Positions 29,722 through 38,857 of a stretch of 64,000 nucleotides of DNA are shown one piece after another. The stretch's first letter is position 1. Each line of letters begins with the position of its first letter. The notes under the pieces are model-generated. The model had not been told where the DNA came from. It worked only from the letters and a program-made list of their open reading frames with translations, and ran no database searches. The position numbers were made by a program, and so were the translations under genes. The DNA is from Gammaproteobacteria bacterium (lineage in GTDB: Bacteria > Pseudomonadota > Gammaproteobacteria > Pseudomonadales > Azotimanducaceae). The DNA lies in contig VYFT01000037.1 of NCBI GenBank assembly GCA_009842245.1, positions 1-64,000 of the forward strand, read 5' to 3'.

Positions 29722-29749
29722 ATATAATATACCGTATATTTAAAATATA
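29722..29749 (+). promoter_or_regulatory. AT-rich nested palindromes overlapping a TATAAT box
   Basis: Three arms lie in a row: ATATAC (29726), GTATAT (29733) and ATATAC (29744). They make two overlapping inverted repeats with spacers of one and five bases. A perfect TATAAT at 29722-29727 overlaps the first arm, with only a weak -35-like hexamer 17 bases upstream. The GTG start of the AAA gene is 15 bases after the last arm. The arrangement suggests an autoregulatory operator over the -10 region. Confidence 0.4.
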
Positions 29750-29763
29750 CTTTTAAAATTACG

Positions 29764-30933
29764 GTGTTAATTCCTAGACTTTGTTCACAAAAAATTAAAG
29801 TCGCTCTACAACGTCAAGCCGCAGTCGCATTACTTGGTGCTCGTCAGGTTGGAAAGACTACTTTAGCACTTCAATACGCAAAAAATCTCGATCACCAGTA
29901 CCTTGATCTCGAAAATCCGGAAGATCGACAAAGCTTAGAACATCCTTTGTTCTACTTACGTCAATTTGAAGACAAGCTTGTTGTGCTTGACGAAATTCAC
30001 CGTGTGCCCGAGTTATTTTCAGTACTGCGCGTACTGATTGACGAAGGACGCAGAAAGGGTCTGGGTACTGGGAGATTTCTCATACTTGGATCTGCGTCTG
30101 CAGAACTACTCAAGCAAAGTTGAGAAACTCTGGCGGGGCGGATCGAATACGTCAACTTAAACCCGCTAAGTGTCTCCGAAGTAGGGGAGAATCAAATGAG
30201 CAAACTTTGGTTGACTGGAGGTTACCCATTGAGTTTTCTAGCCACCAGCGAAGAAGATAGCATTGCTTGGCGAGCAAATTTCATTCGCACGTACATTGAA
30301 CGGGATATGATGCAGTTTACCTCGCGAGTATCGACAGAGTTGCTGACTCGTCTTTGGACAATGCTAGCGCACAGTCAAGGTACTATGCTCAACGCCTCCC
30401 GACTTGGAACGTCTTTAGAGGTCACGTCGCCAACGGTGTCCAAACACATAGAGTTTCTTAGTGACATGCTTGTCGTTCGTAAATTGAACCCATATCAAGC
30501 GAACATTGGTAAGCGTTTGGTCAAGACTCCTAAAGTCTATATCAGAGACACTGGTTTACTTCATGCATTACTCAACTTACGGTCGACGAGCGAATTACTT
30601 CGACATCCGGTGTGTGGCTTCAGCTGGGAGGGATTTGTTGTCGAACAGATTTGCGAGGTGATCGAAGGTCGCGCAACGCCGTTGTTCTATCGTACCGCTG
30701 ACGAAGCTGAAATAGATTTAGTGCTCGAGTGGCATCGAACCGGTAGCCTTTGGGCTATTGAGATTAAACGATCGATGGCGCGAGCTCCCACGCGAGGTTT
30801 TTATTCCTCAATCGATACGCTAAAACCAAGTAGGAGTTTCGTAGTATGTATGCACCAGCGTGCGCATTTAATTGAAAAAGACATCGAAGTGCTTGACCTT
30901 ACCGAATTTCTCAAGATCGCATCCACAGAATGA
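29764..30933 (+). pseudogene. AAA/DUF4143 ATPase gene interrupted by an in-frame TGA
   Basis: Two open segments in the same frame (29764-30123 and 30124-30933) together make a normal 389-codon AAA_14/DUF4143 protein. Walker A GARQVGKTT is at about 26-34, Walker B KLVVLDEIH at about 75-83, LILGSASAELLKQS leads to a TGA at 30121-30123, and the frame continues without gap as ETLAGRIEYVNLNPLSV, LWLTGGYPLSFLA, YIERDMMQF and finally the nuclease-like EAEIDLVLEW..WAIEIKRS. The stop replaces one residue, probably Ser (TCA to TGA) or Arg (CGA to TGA). An internal ATG at 30196 could restart translation without the ATPase core. It is either a recent pseudogene or a sequencing error. Confidence 0.85.
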
Positions 30934-32132
30934 ACCCTAGATTCGACAGATCGCGTTCTTTTGAATCAATGCATGCTTCGTTAGACCGTTGGGTGCAACA
31001 GAATCTTATTCCTTCAGCTGCATCCGTAGTACTTGATGGATCGACGGTAGTCGATGAGTATTACACTGGATATCAAAGTCTCGAAGAAGAGATACCAATC
31101 GGTAGCGAGTCGATTTACCGGTTGTTCTCTAACACTAAACTGATCACGTCGGTTGCAGCTATGATTCTCTTTGAAGAAGGAGCGTTCAAACTCGACGATG
31201 AAGTAGCGCAATATATTCCAAAATTAGCGGATCTTTCCGTTCTCAAAGAAGATGCGAACGACGTGTCAGACACAGAACCGTTGCAGAGTCAGATCACCGT
31301 ACGGCAGTTGATGTCGCACACAGCAGGGTTCTCCTATGGTATCTTCATGGATACTCCCATTGACGCACTGTTTCGATCTAAGCGCGTCTTACATCCAGGT
31401 AACGACTTAGAGGGACTTGTAGATACGTTGGTATCGATCCCGTTGCTGTACCAACCCGGTCGTAAATTCCACTATAGCATTGCTACCGATGTGCTTGCTC
31501 GATTGATTGAAATTTGGTCTGCGCAGTCATTTGGTGTGTTTCTAAAGTCGCGAATTTTTGATCCGCTTAGCATGTTTAGTACCAGCTTTTATCTATCTGA
31601 CCACGATAGAGAACAACTTTGCGTTCTGTATGAAGGTGCAGAACCAGAGGATCCGTACAAACCTGGGTTGTCTGTAGCGACAGAACTCGCGGGCGATTAC
31701 TTTCGCCCCCGTGCGTTGGAGTCTGGTGGGGGCGGGTTGCTTGGAACCATATCCGATTACACGAAGTTTTGGCGGATGCTAAACGCTGAAGACACATACG
31801 ACGGCGTTCAATTACTACGGCGTGAAACACTCGAACTCATGCGAACGAATCAATTACCGCCGGGTAATGTGGTCGAATTTCGACAATGGGAGATGCCAAA
31901 CACCGTGTTCGGCCTCGGGTTCGCAATTAAACAAAAACCTGCAGTTAAAGAACCACCAGAAGCAATTGATGAGTACTACTGGGGTGGTATTGCTGGAACG
32001 CATTCTTGGATCGCACCGAGGGCGAGAATTGGAGTGCTTTTGTTTACCCAGAGGCTACCAGGTTACTGGCTACCCTTCTATCACGAGCACAAGCGCGCGA
32101 TTTACCAAATGACACGATCGCTCAGCAGCTGA
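30930..32132 (+). CDS. Serine hydrolase, class C beta-lactamase/DD-peptidase family
   Basis: A 400-residue protein of the beta-lactamase-related serine hydrolase family (also containing esterases and D-aminopeptidases). The SxxK motif is Ser67-Asn-Thr-Lys70 (FSNTKLI), the YxN-equivalent is Tyr182 in HYSIATDVL, and a late GGIAGTHSWI segment fits the third motif. LMSHTAGFSYG is also typical. No signal peptide is seen, which favours a cytosolic esterase or hydrolase over a penicillin-binding protein. Its ATG overlaps the stop of the broken AAA gene (ATGA), implying that they were once translated together. Confidence 0.88.
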   Translation: MNPRFDRSRSFESMHASLDRWVQQNLIPSAASVVLDGSTVVDEYYTGYQSLEEEIPIGSESIYRLFSNTKLITSVAAMILFEEGAFKLDDEVAQYIPKLADLSVLKEDANDVSDTEPLQSQITVRQLMSHTAGFSYGIFMDTPIDALFRSKRVLHPGNDLEGLVDTLVSIPLLYQPGRKFHYSIATDVLARLIEIWSAQSFGVFLKSRIFDPLSMFSTSFYLSDHDREQLCVLYEGAEPEDPYKPGLSVATELAGDYFRPRALESGGGGLLGTISDYTKFWRMLNAEDTYDGVQLLRRETLELMRTNQLPPGNVVEFRQWEMPNTVFGLGFAIKQKPAVKEPPEAIDEYYWGGIAGTHSWIAPRARIGVLLFTQRLPGYWLPFYHEHKRAIYQMTRSLSS

Positions 32133-32267
32133 ATTTGTCGGGGTGGAGTATCCATCCCGGAAGTTCAATGCCCGTTGTCTTTACAATGCAATTGGTGTTC
32201 CTTTTGATCGAATCACCCTGTTGATGAAGGAGCGAGAAAACCAAAACGTTTAATCTCAATGGCATAA

Positions 32268-33155
32268 GTGGAAACCTTTTTTCAATTACTACTCAGCGGT
32301 ATTGCCCAAGGTTGTGTTTACGGACTCGTCGCGATCGGGTTCGTATTGATCTACAAAGCCACCGAGATGGTGAATTTCGCGCAGGGAGACATCATGATGT
32401 TGGGCGCGTTTATCACGATCACGCTCATCAATCACTTACACTGGAATTATTTCCTGGCAGTGGTGATTGCGATAGGCGTAATGGGGCTTTTTGGACTAGC
32501 TTTGGAACGACTATTGTTAAGACGCATGATTGGCGAGTCTCCCTTCGCTGTTCTCATGGTCACTATTGGGATAGGTTTTGTGATGAGGTCTGTTGCGGGC
32601 ATGATTTGGGGGCACAATCCACGCAGTATAGTCACTCCTTACACTGATCAATCATTTCAGTTTGGGGCGGTTGTTTTACCGATTGCGGATGTAGTCGTAA
32701 TCGTAGCAACGGTTGTTTTGTGCAGCCTAACGTTCTTGTTCTTTAGATATACGCGTTTCGGAATCGCGATGCAAGCAACTTCACAAAACCAGCTCGCAGC
32801 AAACTATGTTGGGATTTCCGTCAAACGGGTTGTCGCAGCTAGTTGGGCTCTTGCGGCAGCGATCGCGACAATCGCAGGAATCCTACTGCTCCCGCTAAAG
32901 TCGGCTTATCCCGAGGTAGGTCTGATCTTAGGGATCAAGGCATTCGCAGCAGCGATCGTTGGTGGTTTCGGCAGTCTTCCAGGGGCGATGATCGGAGGCT
33001 TGGTGATCGGTCTCGCCGAAGTTTTTACGAAATTTTGGGTTGACGCTGAAGTAGGGTTCAGCGTGAGTGAGACTAGTGTTTACATCTTGTTGCTGATAAT
33101 GTTGATAGTGCGTCCTAGCGGTCTTTTCGCGTCGTTGCAGAAGAAGAAAGTCTGA
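32268..33155 (+). CDS. livH: Branched-chain amino acid-type ABC transporter permease LivH
   Basis: LivH is one of two inner-membrane permeases of a LIV/HAAT-type importer. The 295-residue protein has about eight membrane segments and family motifs GIAQGCVYGLVAIGFVLIYK, NFAQGDIMMLG and AAIVGGFGSLPGAMIGG. The GTG start at 32268 is the first possible one, since an in-frame stop lies directly upstream; no good ribosome site precedes it. It heads a six-gene operon and overlaps livM. Confidence 0.93.
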   Translation: METFFQLLLSGIAQGCVYGLVAIGFVLIYKATEMVNFAQGDIMMLGAFITITLINHLHWNYFLAVVIAIGVMGLFGLALERLLLRRMIGESPFAVLMVTIGIGFVMRSVAGMIWGHNPRSIVTPYTDQSFQFGAVVLPIADVVVIVATVVLCSLTFLFFRYTRFGIAMQATSQNQLAANYVGISVKRVVAASWALAAAIATIAGILLLPLKSAYPEVGLILGIKAFAAAIVGGFGSLPGAMIGGLVIGLAEVFTKFWVDAEVGFSVSETSVYILLLIMLIVRPSGLFASLQKKKV

Positions 33156-34228
33156 TGCGATTTGTCCTCAAGACTAACTACCATCGAGATGTGGATTTAT
33201 TCCGCGATAAATTTCAATTTTGTTGGTTCGCGGTTCTACTTGTTTTTGTGCTGAGCTTACCTATGTTCACCGGCACCTACGTAGAGTCCCAACTTACTCT
33301 GGTATTCCTCTGGAGTATTGCAGGTGCTGGCTTGATGATTCTTGTGGGATACACTGGTCTTATCAGTTTGGGACACGCAGCGTTCTTGAGCGTAGGAGCG
33401 TATACCCACGCCATATTGTTAGATTTGGGTGTTCCTCCTTTTGTGTCGATTCCATCAGCTATGCTCCTGTGTAGTGTATTGGGCGTGGTCGTCAGTATTG
33501 CGGCGTTGCGGATGACAGGCATTTACCTAGCTATCGCTACCTTAGCGTTTGCAATGATTGTTGAAAAGGTTGTAAAAAACTGGAGTTCGGTCACGGGAGG
33601 TAACGCGGGGTTCAAGGTCGCTCCACCAGAGATTTTTGGTTGGGAACTCAATTCAACCGCATACTACTATTTGTGCTTGCTCGTTCTCACTCTAGTCATG
33701 CTGGGTGTGTCAAATTTGCTGCGAGCTCCAACGGGTCGAGCATTCATTGCTGTTCGTGACTCTGAAATATCCGCCCAAGCTACTGGAATCAATCTCGTCA
33801 AGACTAAAGCTCTCGCTTTCGCAGTATCTGCCGCACTCGCGGGTCTCGCAGGTACGCTACTTGCGTATCAATGGCATTACCTCTTCCCGGACTCTTTTTC
33901 AATGATTACTTCAATCAAACTGCTGATGTTGGTCATCATTGGTGGTCTAGGCTCAATGTCAGGAGTTATTTTTGGAGCAATTTTCATGACACTGTTACCC
34001 GATGGGATCGCGACGGTGCGAGAGTGGCTTCCCGATTCTATTGGTAATTTACCGGGTCTTGAGCCTTTTAGCTTCGGTTTAATACTCATCCTATTCTTGA
34101 TCTTTGAACCGCGCGGAATCAGTGGTCGATGGCAAAAGATCAGATTGTTTTTTAGTCAGTTTCCGTTGTATCGAAATAGAACATTTCGACGACAGAAGTC
34201 TTTCCTACGAACGGAACGGGTGCACTAG
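33155..34228 (+). CDS. livM: Branched-chain amino acid-type ABC transporter permease LivM
   Basis: The second LIV-type permease, 357 residues, with VGYTGLISLGHAAFLSVGAY, IYLAIATLAFAMI, a TGGNAGF motif and IIGGLGSMSGVIFGAI, all typical of LivM. The C-terminal 35 residues are a basic tail. The start codon overlaps the livH stop (TGATG), so the two permeases are translationally coupled. Confidence 0.93.
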   Translation: MRFVLKTNYHRDVDLFRDKFQFCWFAVLLVFVLSLPMFTGTYVESQLTLVFLWSIAGAGLMILVGYTGLISLGHAAFLSVGAYTHAILLDLGVPPFVSIPSAMLLCSVLGVVVSIAALRMTGIYLAIATLAFAMIVEKVVKNWSSVTGGNAGFKVAPPEIFGWELNSTAYYYLCLLVLTLVMLGVSNLLRAPTGRAFIAVRDSEISAQATGINLVKTKALAFAVSAALAGLAGTLLAYQWHYLFPDSFSMITSIKLLMLVIIGGLGSMSGVIFGAIFMTLLPDGIATVREWLPDSIGNLPGLEPFSFGLILILFLIFEPRGISGRWQKIRLFFSQFPLYRNRTFRRQKSFLRTERVH

Positions 34229-34232
34229 GGCG

Positions 34233-34985
34233 ATGTTTGAAGTATCGGGATTATCGAAGCATTTCGGTGGGGTCGCCGCGGTTGACGACGTGTCTTTTTC
34301 GGTCAACGAAGGCGAGACATTTAGCATCATGGGACCGAATGGGGCAGGCAAGACCACAGTACTCAATTTAATCAGCCGTTTTTATGATGTCGATGAAGGA
34401 ACTGTACAGTTTGGCGGTCAAGACATTACTCGTGTGCGTCCACACGATATTGCAAGAGTTGGTATCGCGCGCACTTTTCAGAATATTGAACTCTTCGAAC
34501 GAGAAACAGTTCTTCAGAACTTACTCATTGCTCAATACATTCACCGGCAGACCAATATTTTCTTCGACGTTTTGTTTTTACCTCGCGTCCGACGCCAGGA
34601 AGTAGCTTCGCGAAAAGTACTGGAAGACATTATTGATTTACTCCATCTACAACGATATCGCGAGCAATATATTCATGCCCTACCATTTGGAGTTCGCAAA
34701 CTCGTGGAATTGGCTAGGGCACTATGTCTCAAACCAAAATTACTACTTTTGGACGAACCTTCATCTGGGTTGAATCCTGAAGAAACGGAAGATCTTTCAT
34801 TTTGGATTGAAGACATCAACAAGGAACTCGGTATCACCATTCTGATGGTTGAGCACGACATGAACTTGATTGGTCAGGTTTCGGATCGAGTTCTGGTGCT
34901 TGCAAGTGGTCGGTGCATTGCCTTAGGGACTCCTACTGAAGTCAAAGATCATCCTGACGTCATCGCTGCGTATCTCGGGACATAG
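34233..34985 (+). CDS. livG: ABC transporter ATP-binding protein LivG
   Basis: One of the two ATPases of the importer. Walker A GPNGAGKTT, the Q-loop region ARTFQNIELF, a C-loop in the variant form LPFGVRKLVELARAL (typical LivG proteins have PYG.QR here), Walker B LLLLDEPSSGLNP and the switch His in VEHDMNLI are present. The frame is open further upstream into livM, but MFEVSGLSKHFGGV at 34233 fits the family start. Length 250 residues. Confidence 0.93.
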   Translation: MFEVSGLSKHFGGVAAVDDVSFSVNEGETFSIMGPNGAGKTTVLNLISRFYDVDEGTVQFGGQDITRVRPHDIARVGIARTFQNIELFERETVLQNLLIAQYIHRQTNIFFDVLFLPRVRRQEVASRKVLEDIIDLLHLQRYREQYIHALPFGVRKLVELARALCLKPKLLLLDEPSSGLNPEETEDLSFWIEDINKELGITILMVEHDMNLIGQVSDRVLVLASGRCIALGTPTEVKDHPDVIAAYLGT

Positions 34986-34987
34986 CC

Positions 34988-35758
34988 GTGGCAGAACCGT
35001 TACTAAAGGTTCAAAATATTGAGACCTACTACGGACTCATCGCTGGTATTCGAGGAGTATCGCTCGAAGTTCAAGATGGTTCAATCGTAGCTATGCTAGG
35101 TGCGAACGGTGCTGGAAAGACCACGGTGTTAAAGACCATTTGCGGTGCGATGAATCCTGAAAAAGGAAGTGTTCGTTTCAGGGGTCAAGATATTACTGGA
35201 CGCGACCCAGATCGCATTACACGGTTAGGCATTGCACATGTGCCTGAGGGGCGTGAAGTTTTTCCGTTTCTTACGACGGAAGACAATCTGAAGATGGGGG
35301 CATTCACCCGTAACCGTTCCGCAGTAAAGACGGAACTTGATCGAATATTTGAGCACTTTCCGGAATTAAAAGAACACAGAAAGCTCGCGGCAGGATATCT
35401 TTCGGGCGGTCAACAACAAATGCTAGCAATTGGAAGAGCTCTCATGCTGCGACCGAAGTTGATGCTTCTCGATGAACCTTCGCTTGGCTTATCTCCAATA
35501 TTGGTCCATGCGATATCAGAAATACTTACGACCATAAATCAGGTTGAAGGAGTTACCGTGTTGCTGGTTGAACAAAACGCTCAAATGGCGCTCGAAATCG
35601 CACATTTTGGATACATTCTGGATAACGGTCGTGTAGTCATGGAAGATTCCAGCACTCGACTGACTCAAACTACCGATGTTCAAGAGTTTTACTTGGGGAA
35701 AAAAGCGAGCGGTGCGCGTGCCAAACGTCGATGGAAGCAGCGTAAGACATGGCGATGA
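34988..35758 (+). CDS. livF: ABC transporter ATP-binding protein LivF
   Basis: The partner ATPase of LivG. Walker A GANGAGKTT, HVPEGREVFPFLT, the standard signature LSGGQQQMLAIGRAL, Walker B LMLLDEPSLGLSP and VEQNAQMAL are all as in LivF. The GTG start lies two bases after the livG stop. The C-terminus carries a short basic extension (KKASGARAKRRWKQRKTWR) that overlaps the start of the synthetase gene. Confidence 0.93.
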   Translation: MAEPLLKVQNIETYYGLIAGIRGVSLEVQDGSIVAMLGANGAGKTTVLKTICGAMNPEKGSVRFRGQDITGRDPDRITRLGIAHVPEGREVFPFLTTEDNLKMGAFTRNRSAVKTELDRIFEHFPELKEHRKLAAGYLSGGQQQMLAIGRALMLRPKLMLLDEPSLGLSPILVHAISEILTTINQVEGVTVLLVEQNAQMALEIAHFGYILDNGRVVMEDSSTRLTQTTDVQEFYLGKKASGARAKRRWKQRKTWR

Positions 35759-37575
35759 CGACTGACCGAACATTTGATATATTCGACTCAGTTGGCGCAG
35801 TCTTTCAACATCGGGTCGATACTTATCCTGAGTCGGTGTGTATTAGAGAGAAGGATTTTGGTATTTGGAACGAATACACGTGGGCGGATTGGGGAGAACA
35901 CGCTCAATTGATTGGATATGGATTGCATGCGTTGGGTCTGCGTCGAGGAGACATAGTTTCGATTGCTTCCGAAATCAACAAAGAGTGGATGTTTGCCGAT
36001 CTAGCCACGATTTGTATGGGAGGTGTCTGTAGTGGCGTATATCCCACCGATGCCTCGAGTCAGGTGGAATACTTGATCAACGACAGTGGTACAAAGTTTT
36101 ACTTCGCCGAAGACGAGGAGCAGTTGGACAAAGTTTTGTCCGTTCGAGATCGGACACCGTCTTTACAGAAGGTCATTGTTTTTGACATGGAAGGACTTCA
36201 AGAACTCAACGATGCGATGTGTCTGTCAGTCGAAGAACTGTATGAGTTGGGTAAAGCACACCGCGAAAAGCACCCCAAGCTTTGGACCGAAGAACTCGGT
36301 AAAGCTCAGTCGGAAGACACCATGATTCTGACGTATACATCGGGCACTACCGGTCCCCCAAAAGGTGCGATGATTACTCACCGGAACGTGCTTTTTATGA
36401 TGTCCTGCGCGCAGGACTGTTTCCAAGTGAAGGACGGAGATCGTATGTTGGGATTTCTTCCCCTTGCGCACGTTGCTGGACGAATGTTGTATACATTCTT
36501 GGTAATAGAGTCGCGGGCAGTCGTACATCTAGTTGAGAGCTTGGAGACAGTCGCACAGGATACGGCCGAGATTGAACCTACGGTACATTTTGCTGTACCG
36601 AGAGTTTGGGAGAAGCAGTATTCATCAGTTTCAATCCTAATCAAGGAAGCGACCCCAATGGGTCGATGGGCTTATCGTGTTGCTTTGCGGACAGGAATGA
36701 AACGTGCAGGTTATCTAAAGAATGCTCAAACAGTACCGCTAATGCTCGAGTGTCTGTTTCAGCTTCTTAATCTGGTGGTCTTGGGTAATGTCAAACGTCT
36801 GTTAGGAATTAACAAGTGTCGGTGGTTGGCTACTGCGGCAGCTCCGATCGCGCCCGACTTGATTGAATGGTATTGGTCTCTTGGCAAACCGATGTATGAA
36901 CTTTACGGGCAAACAGAGTGCACAGGGATCGCGACTTGCAATCTTGAGAGTGATCATCGGATCGGCAGTGTTGGTAAGGCGGCAAATGGCGTGCAAATAG
37001 AGCTAACCGAAGAGAATGAGATCTTGATCCAAAGCCCGGGTGTCATCAAAGGCTATTGGAATCTACCGGAAAAAACCGCAGAAACGATTCGTCAAGGCTG
37101 GCTCTACTCAGGTGATATTGGAAGAGTGGATTCGGATGGTTTCGTGTACGTCATCGATAGGATCAACGATATCATCATCACGGCGGGTGGGAAAAACATT
37201 ACACCAAGCGAAATTGAGAACCAGTTGAAATTTTCGCCTTATATCACTGATGCTGTTGTCGTTGGTGATCGACGTCCGTATCTTACATGCTTGATAATGA
37301 TTGATCACGAAAACGTGACGCTCTTCGCTCAAGAGAACTCAATACCTTTTACTAACTATACTAGTTTATGTCGAACGTCTGAGGTAGTCGAACTGATCGG
37401 GAGTGAGATTGAACGTGTGAATTCCAAGTTTGCTCAGGTCGAAACTATTAAAAAGTTCCGATTAATCGAACAACTTTTGGATCCCGAAGACGAAGAACTG
37501 ACTCCGACGCAAAAACTCAAACGTAAGGTCATAAACAAAAAGTATGCTTCTTTGATTCAAGAAATGTACGCTTGA
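35749..37575 (+). CDS. AMP-dependent acyl-CoA synthetase (long-chain/FadD15-like group)
   Basis: This enzyme activates a carboxylic acid to its CoA thioester through an acyl-adenylate. The 608-residue protein has the AMP-binding motifs YTSGTTGPPKGAMITHRN, LPLAHVAGR, the adenine motif YELYGQTECTG, YSGDIGRVDSDGFVYVIDR and LTPTQKLKRKVI near the C-terminal Lys. It resembles the FadD15/long-chain group. It lies inside the LIV-type operon, overlapping livF and followed by the binding protein, so its substrate is probably the acid brought in by the transporter, not an amino acid. The exact acid is unknown. Confidence 0.9.
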   Translation: MAMTTDRTFDIFDSVGAVFQHRVDTYPESVCIREKDFGIWNEYTWADWGEHAQLIGYGLHALGLRRGDIVSIASEINKEWMFADLATICMGGVCSGVYPTDASSQVEYLINDSGTKFYFAEDEEQLDKVLSVRDRTPSLQKVIVFDMEGLQELNDAMCLSVEELYELGKAHREKHPKLWTEELGKAQSEDTMILTYTSGTTGPPKGAMITHRNVLFMMSCAQDCFQVKDGDRMLGFLPLAHVAGRMLYTFLVIESRAVVHLVESLETVAQDTAEIEPTVHFAVPRVWEKQYSSVSILIKEATPMGRWAYRVALRTGMKRAGYLKNAQTVPLMLECLFQLLNLVVLGNVKRLLGINKCRWLATAAAPIAPDLIEWYWSLGKPMYELYGQTECTGIATCNLESDHRIGSVGKAANGVQIELTEENEILIQSPGVIKGYWNLPEKTAETIRQGWLYSGDIGRVDSDGFVYVIDRINDIIITAGGKNITPSEIENQLKFSPYITDAVVVGDRRPYLTCLIMIDHENVTLFAQENSIPFTNYTSLCRTSEVVELIGSEIERVNSKFAQVETIKKFRLIEQLLDPEDEELTPTQKLKRKVINKKYASLIQEMYA

Positions 37576-37588
37576 AGAGGGTGTGTCT

Positions 37589-38833
37589 ATGAAATCGTTG
37601 TTCAAACTTCTTGGTGTTGGAATCTTCGTTCCACTGTTCATTCTTTCGGCGTGTTCTCGGGAATCGGGTTCAGATATAGATTCGGACACTTCGGATACAG
37701 ATGTCGATGCTGACATCGTATTGGAAACGACCGGTGTCTCGGACGATGAGGTAGTGTTTGGTACTCATACAGACCTTTCTGGACCAATCTCTATATACGG
37801 AACAGAATCGGTGAACGGTGTTCGTATGCGGTTCGATGAGGCGAACGAACAGGGCGGAGTGCATGGGCGCACGATAAGGTTTATCGCCGAAGATAGTCAG
37901 TACAGCCCACAAGAGTCTATTCGAGCTGCTAACAAGCTCATTCACCGAGACAAAATTTTTGCAATGTTGTTAGCCTTAGGGACACCGAATAATCTCAACG
38001 TGATGGACGAACAATTTAAGGCTGGAATCCCAAATTTATTTCCACTCACCGGCTCTATACAAATGGCCGAACCGTACCGCAAGCTCATGTTCACAGCGCG
38101 CGGAATCTATTACGACGAGATACGTACTGCCGTGAAGTACTTTGTCGAAGAGAAAGGTCGGACAGCACCGTGTGTTGCCTATATAGACAACGACTATGGA
38201 CAGGAAGTTTACGAAGCTGTCGTGGATCAAACCGAGGAAATGGAGATCGAAATCGTTGCATATGCAGCTCACGAGCGAACTGAAACTGAATTCACGGCAA
38301 CTGTATTGCGTTTTAAAGAAGCTGGTTGTGATTTCGTCCTCATGGGCACGGTGGTAATCGATACGCTAGGAATTTTGGGTGCCGCGCGAGAAATTGGTTG
38401 GGACAGTGTTGACTGGGTAGGCAGTAACGCTGCGGGTGGTAATGTGGTAGCGGAACACCCTAGCGGGGCTGGAGAAGGCATGTACACCCTGAGTCACATG
38501 ACAAGAATTTATCCGGACACAGAAGAAAACGAAGACGCAGTGCGGTGGTTTGAACAGTATGAAGAACGCTTTAACAGAGTACCAGATGTAGGAGCAATGG
38601 AAGGATATAGAGGAGCCGATCTCGTTGTCAAAGCGTTAGAAATTGCTGGTAGGGAACTTACGCGGGAAAAGTTTATTGAAGCTTTAGAATCATTCAGCGA
38701 CTACACAGATCCATGGGGGTACAAACTGAGTTTTAGCTCTGACAATCACAATGGTCTGAAAGTTACAGGGCTGTCACAAGTCCAGAATGGTCGCTGGATC
38801 CCACTTGACCAAACCATTTCATTGGAGAAGTAA
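37589..38833 (+). CDS. livK: ABC transporter substrate-binding lipoprotein (LivK-like)
   Basis: The binding protein of the importer, type I periplasmic fold (Peripla_BP_6). A lipoprotein signal (FILSACS, Cys at about residue 22) is followed by an Asp/Ser-rich linker, then VVFGTHTDLSGPISIYG, GGVHGRTIRFIAEDSQYSP, NLFPLTGS, VAYIDNDYG and GAMEGYRGADL. The group resembles binding proteins for aromatic or other organic acids more than strict leucine binders, but this is an impression. ATG 37589 is preferred to the in-frame GTG at 37583. It closes the operon. Confidence 0.92.
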   Translation: MKSLFKLLGVGIFVPLFILSACSRESGSDIDSDTSDTDVDADIVLETTGVSDDEVVFGTHTDLSGPISIYGTESVNGVRMRFDEANEQGGVHGRTIRFIAEDSQYSPQESIRAANKLIHRDKIFAMLLALGTPNNLNVMDEQFKAGIPNLFPLTGSIQMAEPYRKLMFTARGIYYDEIRTAVKYFVEEKGRTAPCVAYIDNDYGQEVYEAVVDQTEEMEIEIVAYAAHERTETEFTATVLRFKEAGCDFVLMGTVVIDTLGILGAAREIGWDSVDWVGSNAAGGNVVAEHPSGAGEGMYTLSHMTRIYPDTEENEDAVRWFEQYEERFNRVPDVGAMEGYRGADLVVKALEIAGRELTREKFIEALESFSDYTDPWGYKLSFSSDNHNGLKVTGLSQVQNGRWIPLDQTISLEK

Positions 38834-38851
38834 GTCTAGACTACGCTAGAC
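38834..38851. terminator. Candidate bidirectional hairpin between convergent genes
   Basis: GTCTAG and CTAGAC pair around ACTACG, directly after the livK stop and just before the end of the convergent gene. The stem is only six pairs and no clear T-run follows in either direction, so this is a weak terminator candidate. Confidence 0.25.
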
Positions 38852-38857
38852 GATCAT

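Noticed and set aside
30121..30123. TGA as a selenocysteine codon in the AAA/DUF4143 gene
   Set aside because: The position is not catalytic and is normally Ser-like, and no adjacent stem-loop of the SECIS type was seen; a plain nonsense change is simpler.
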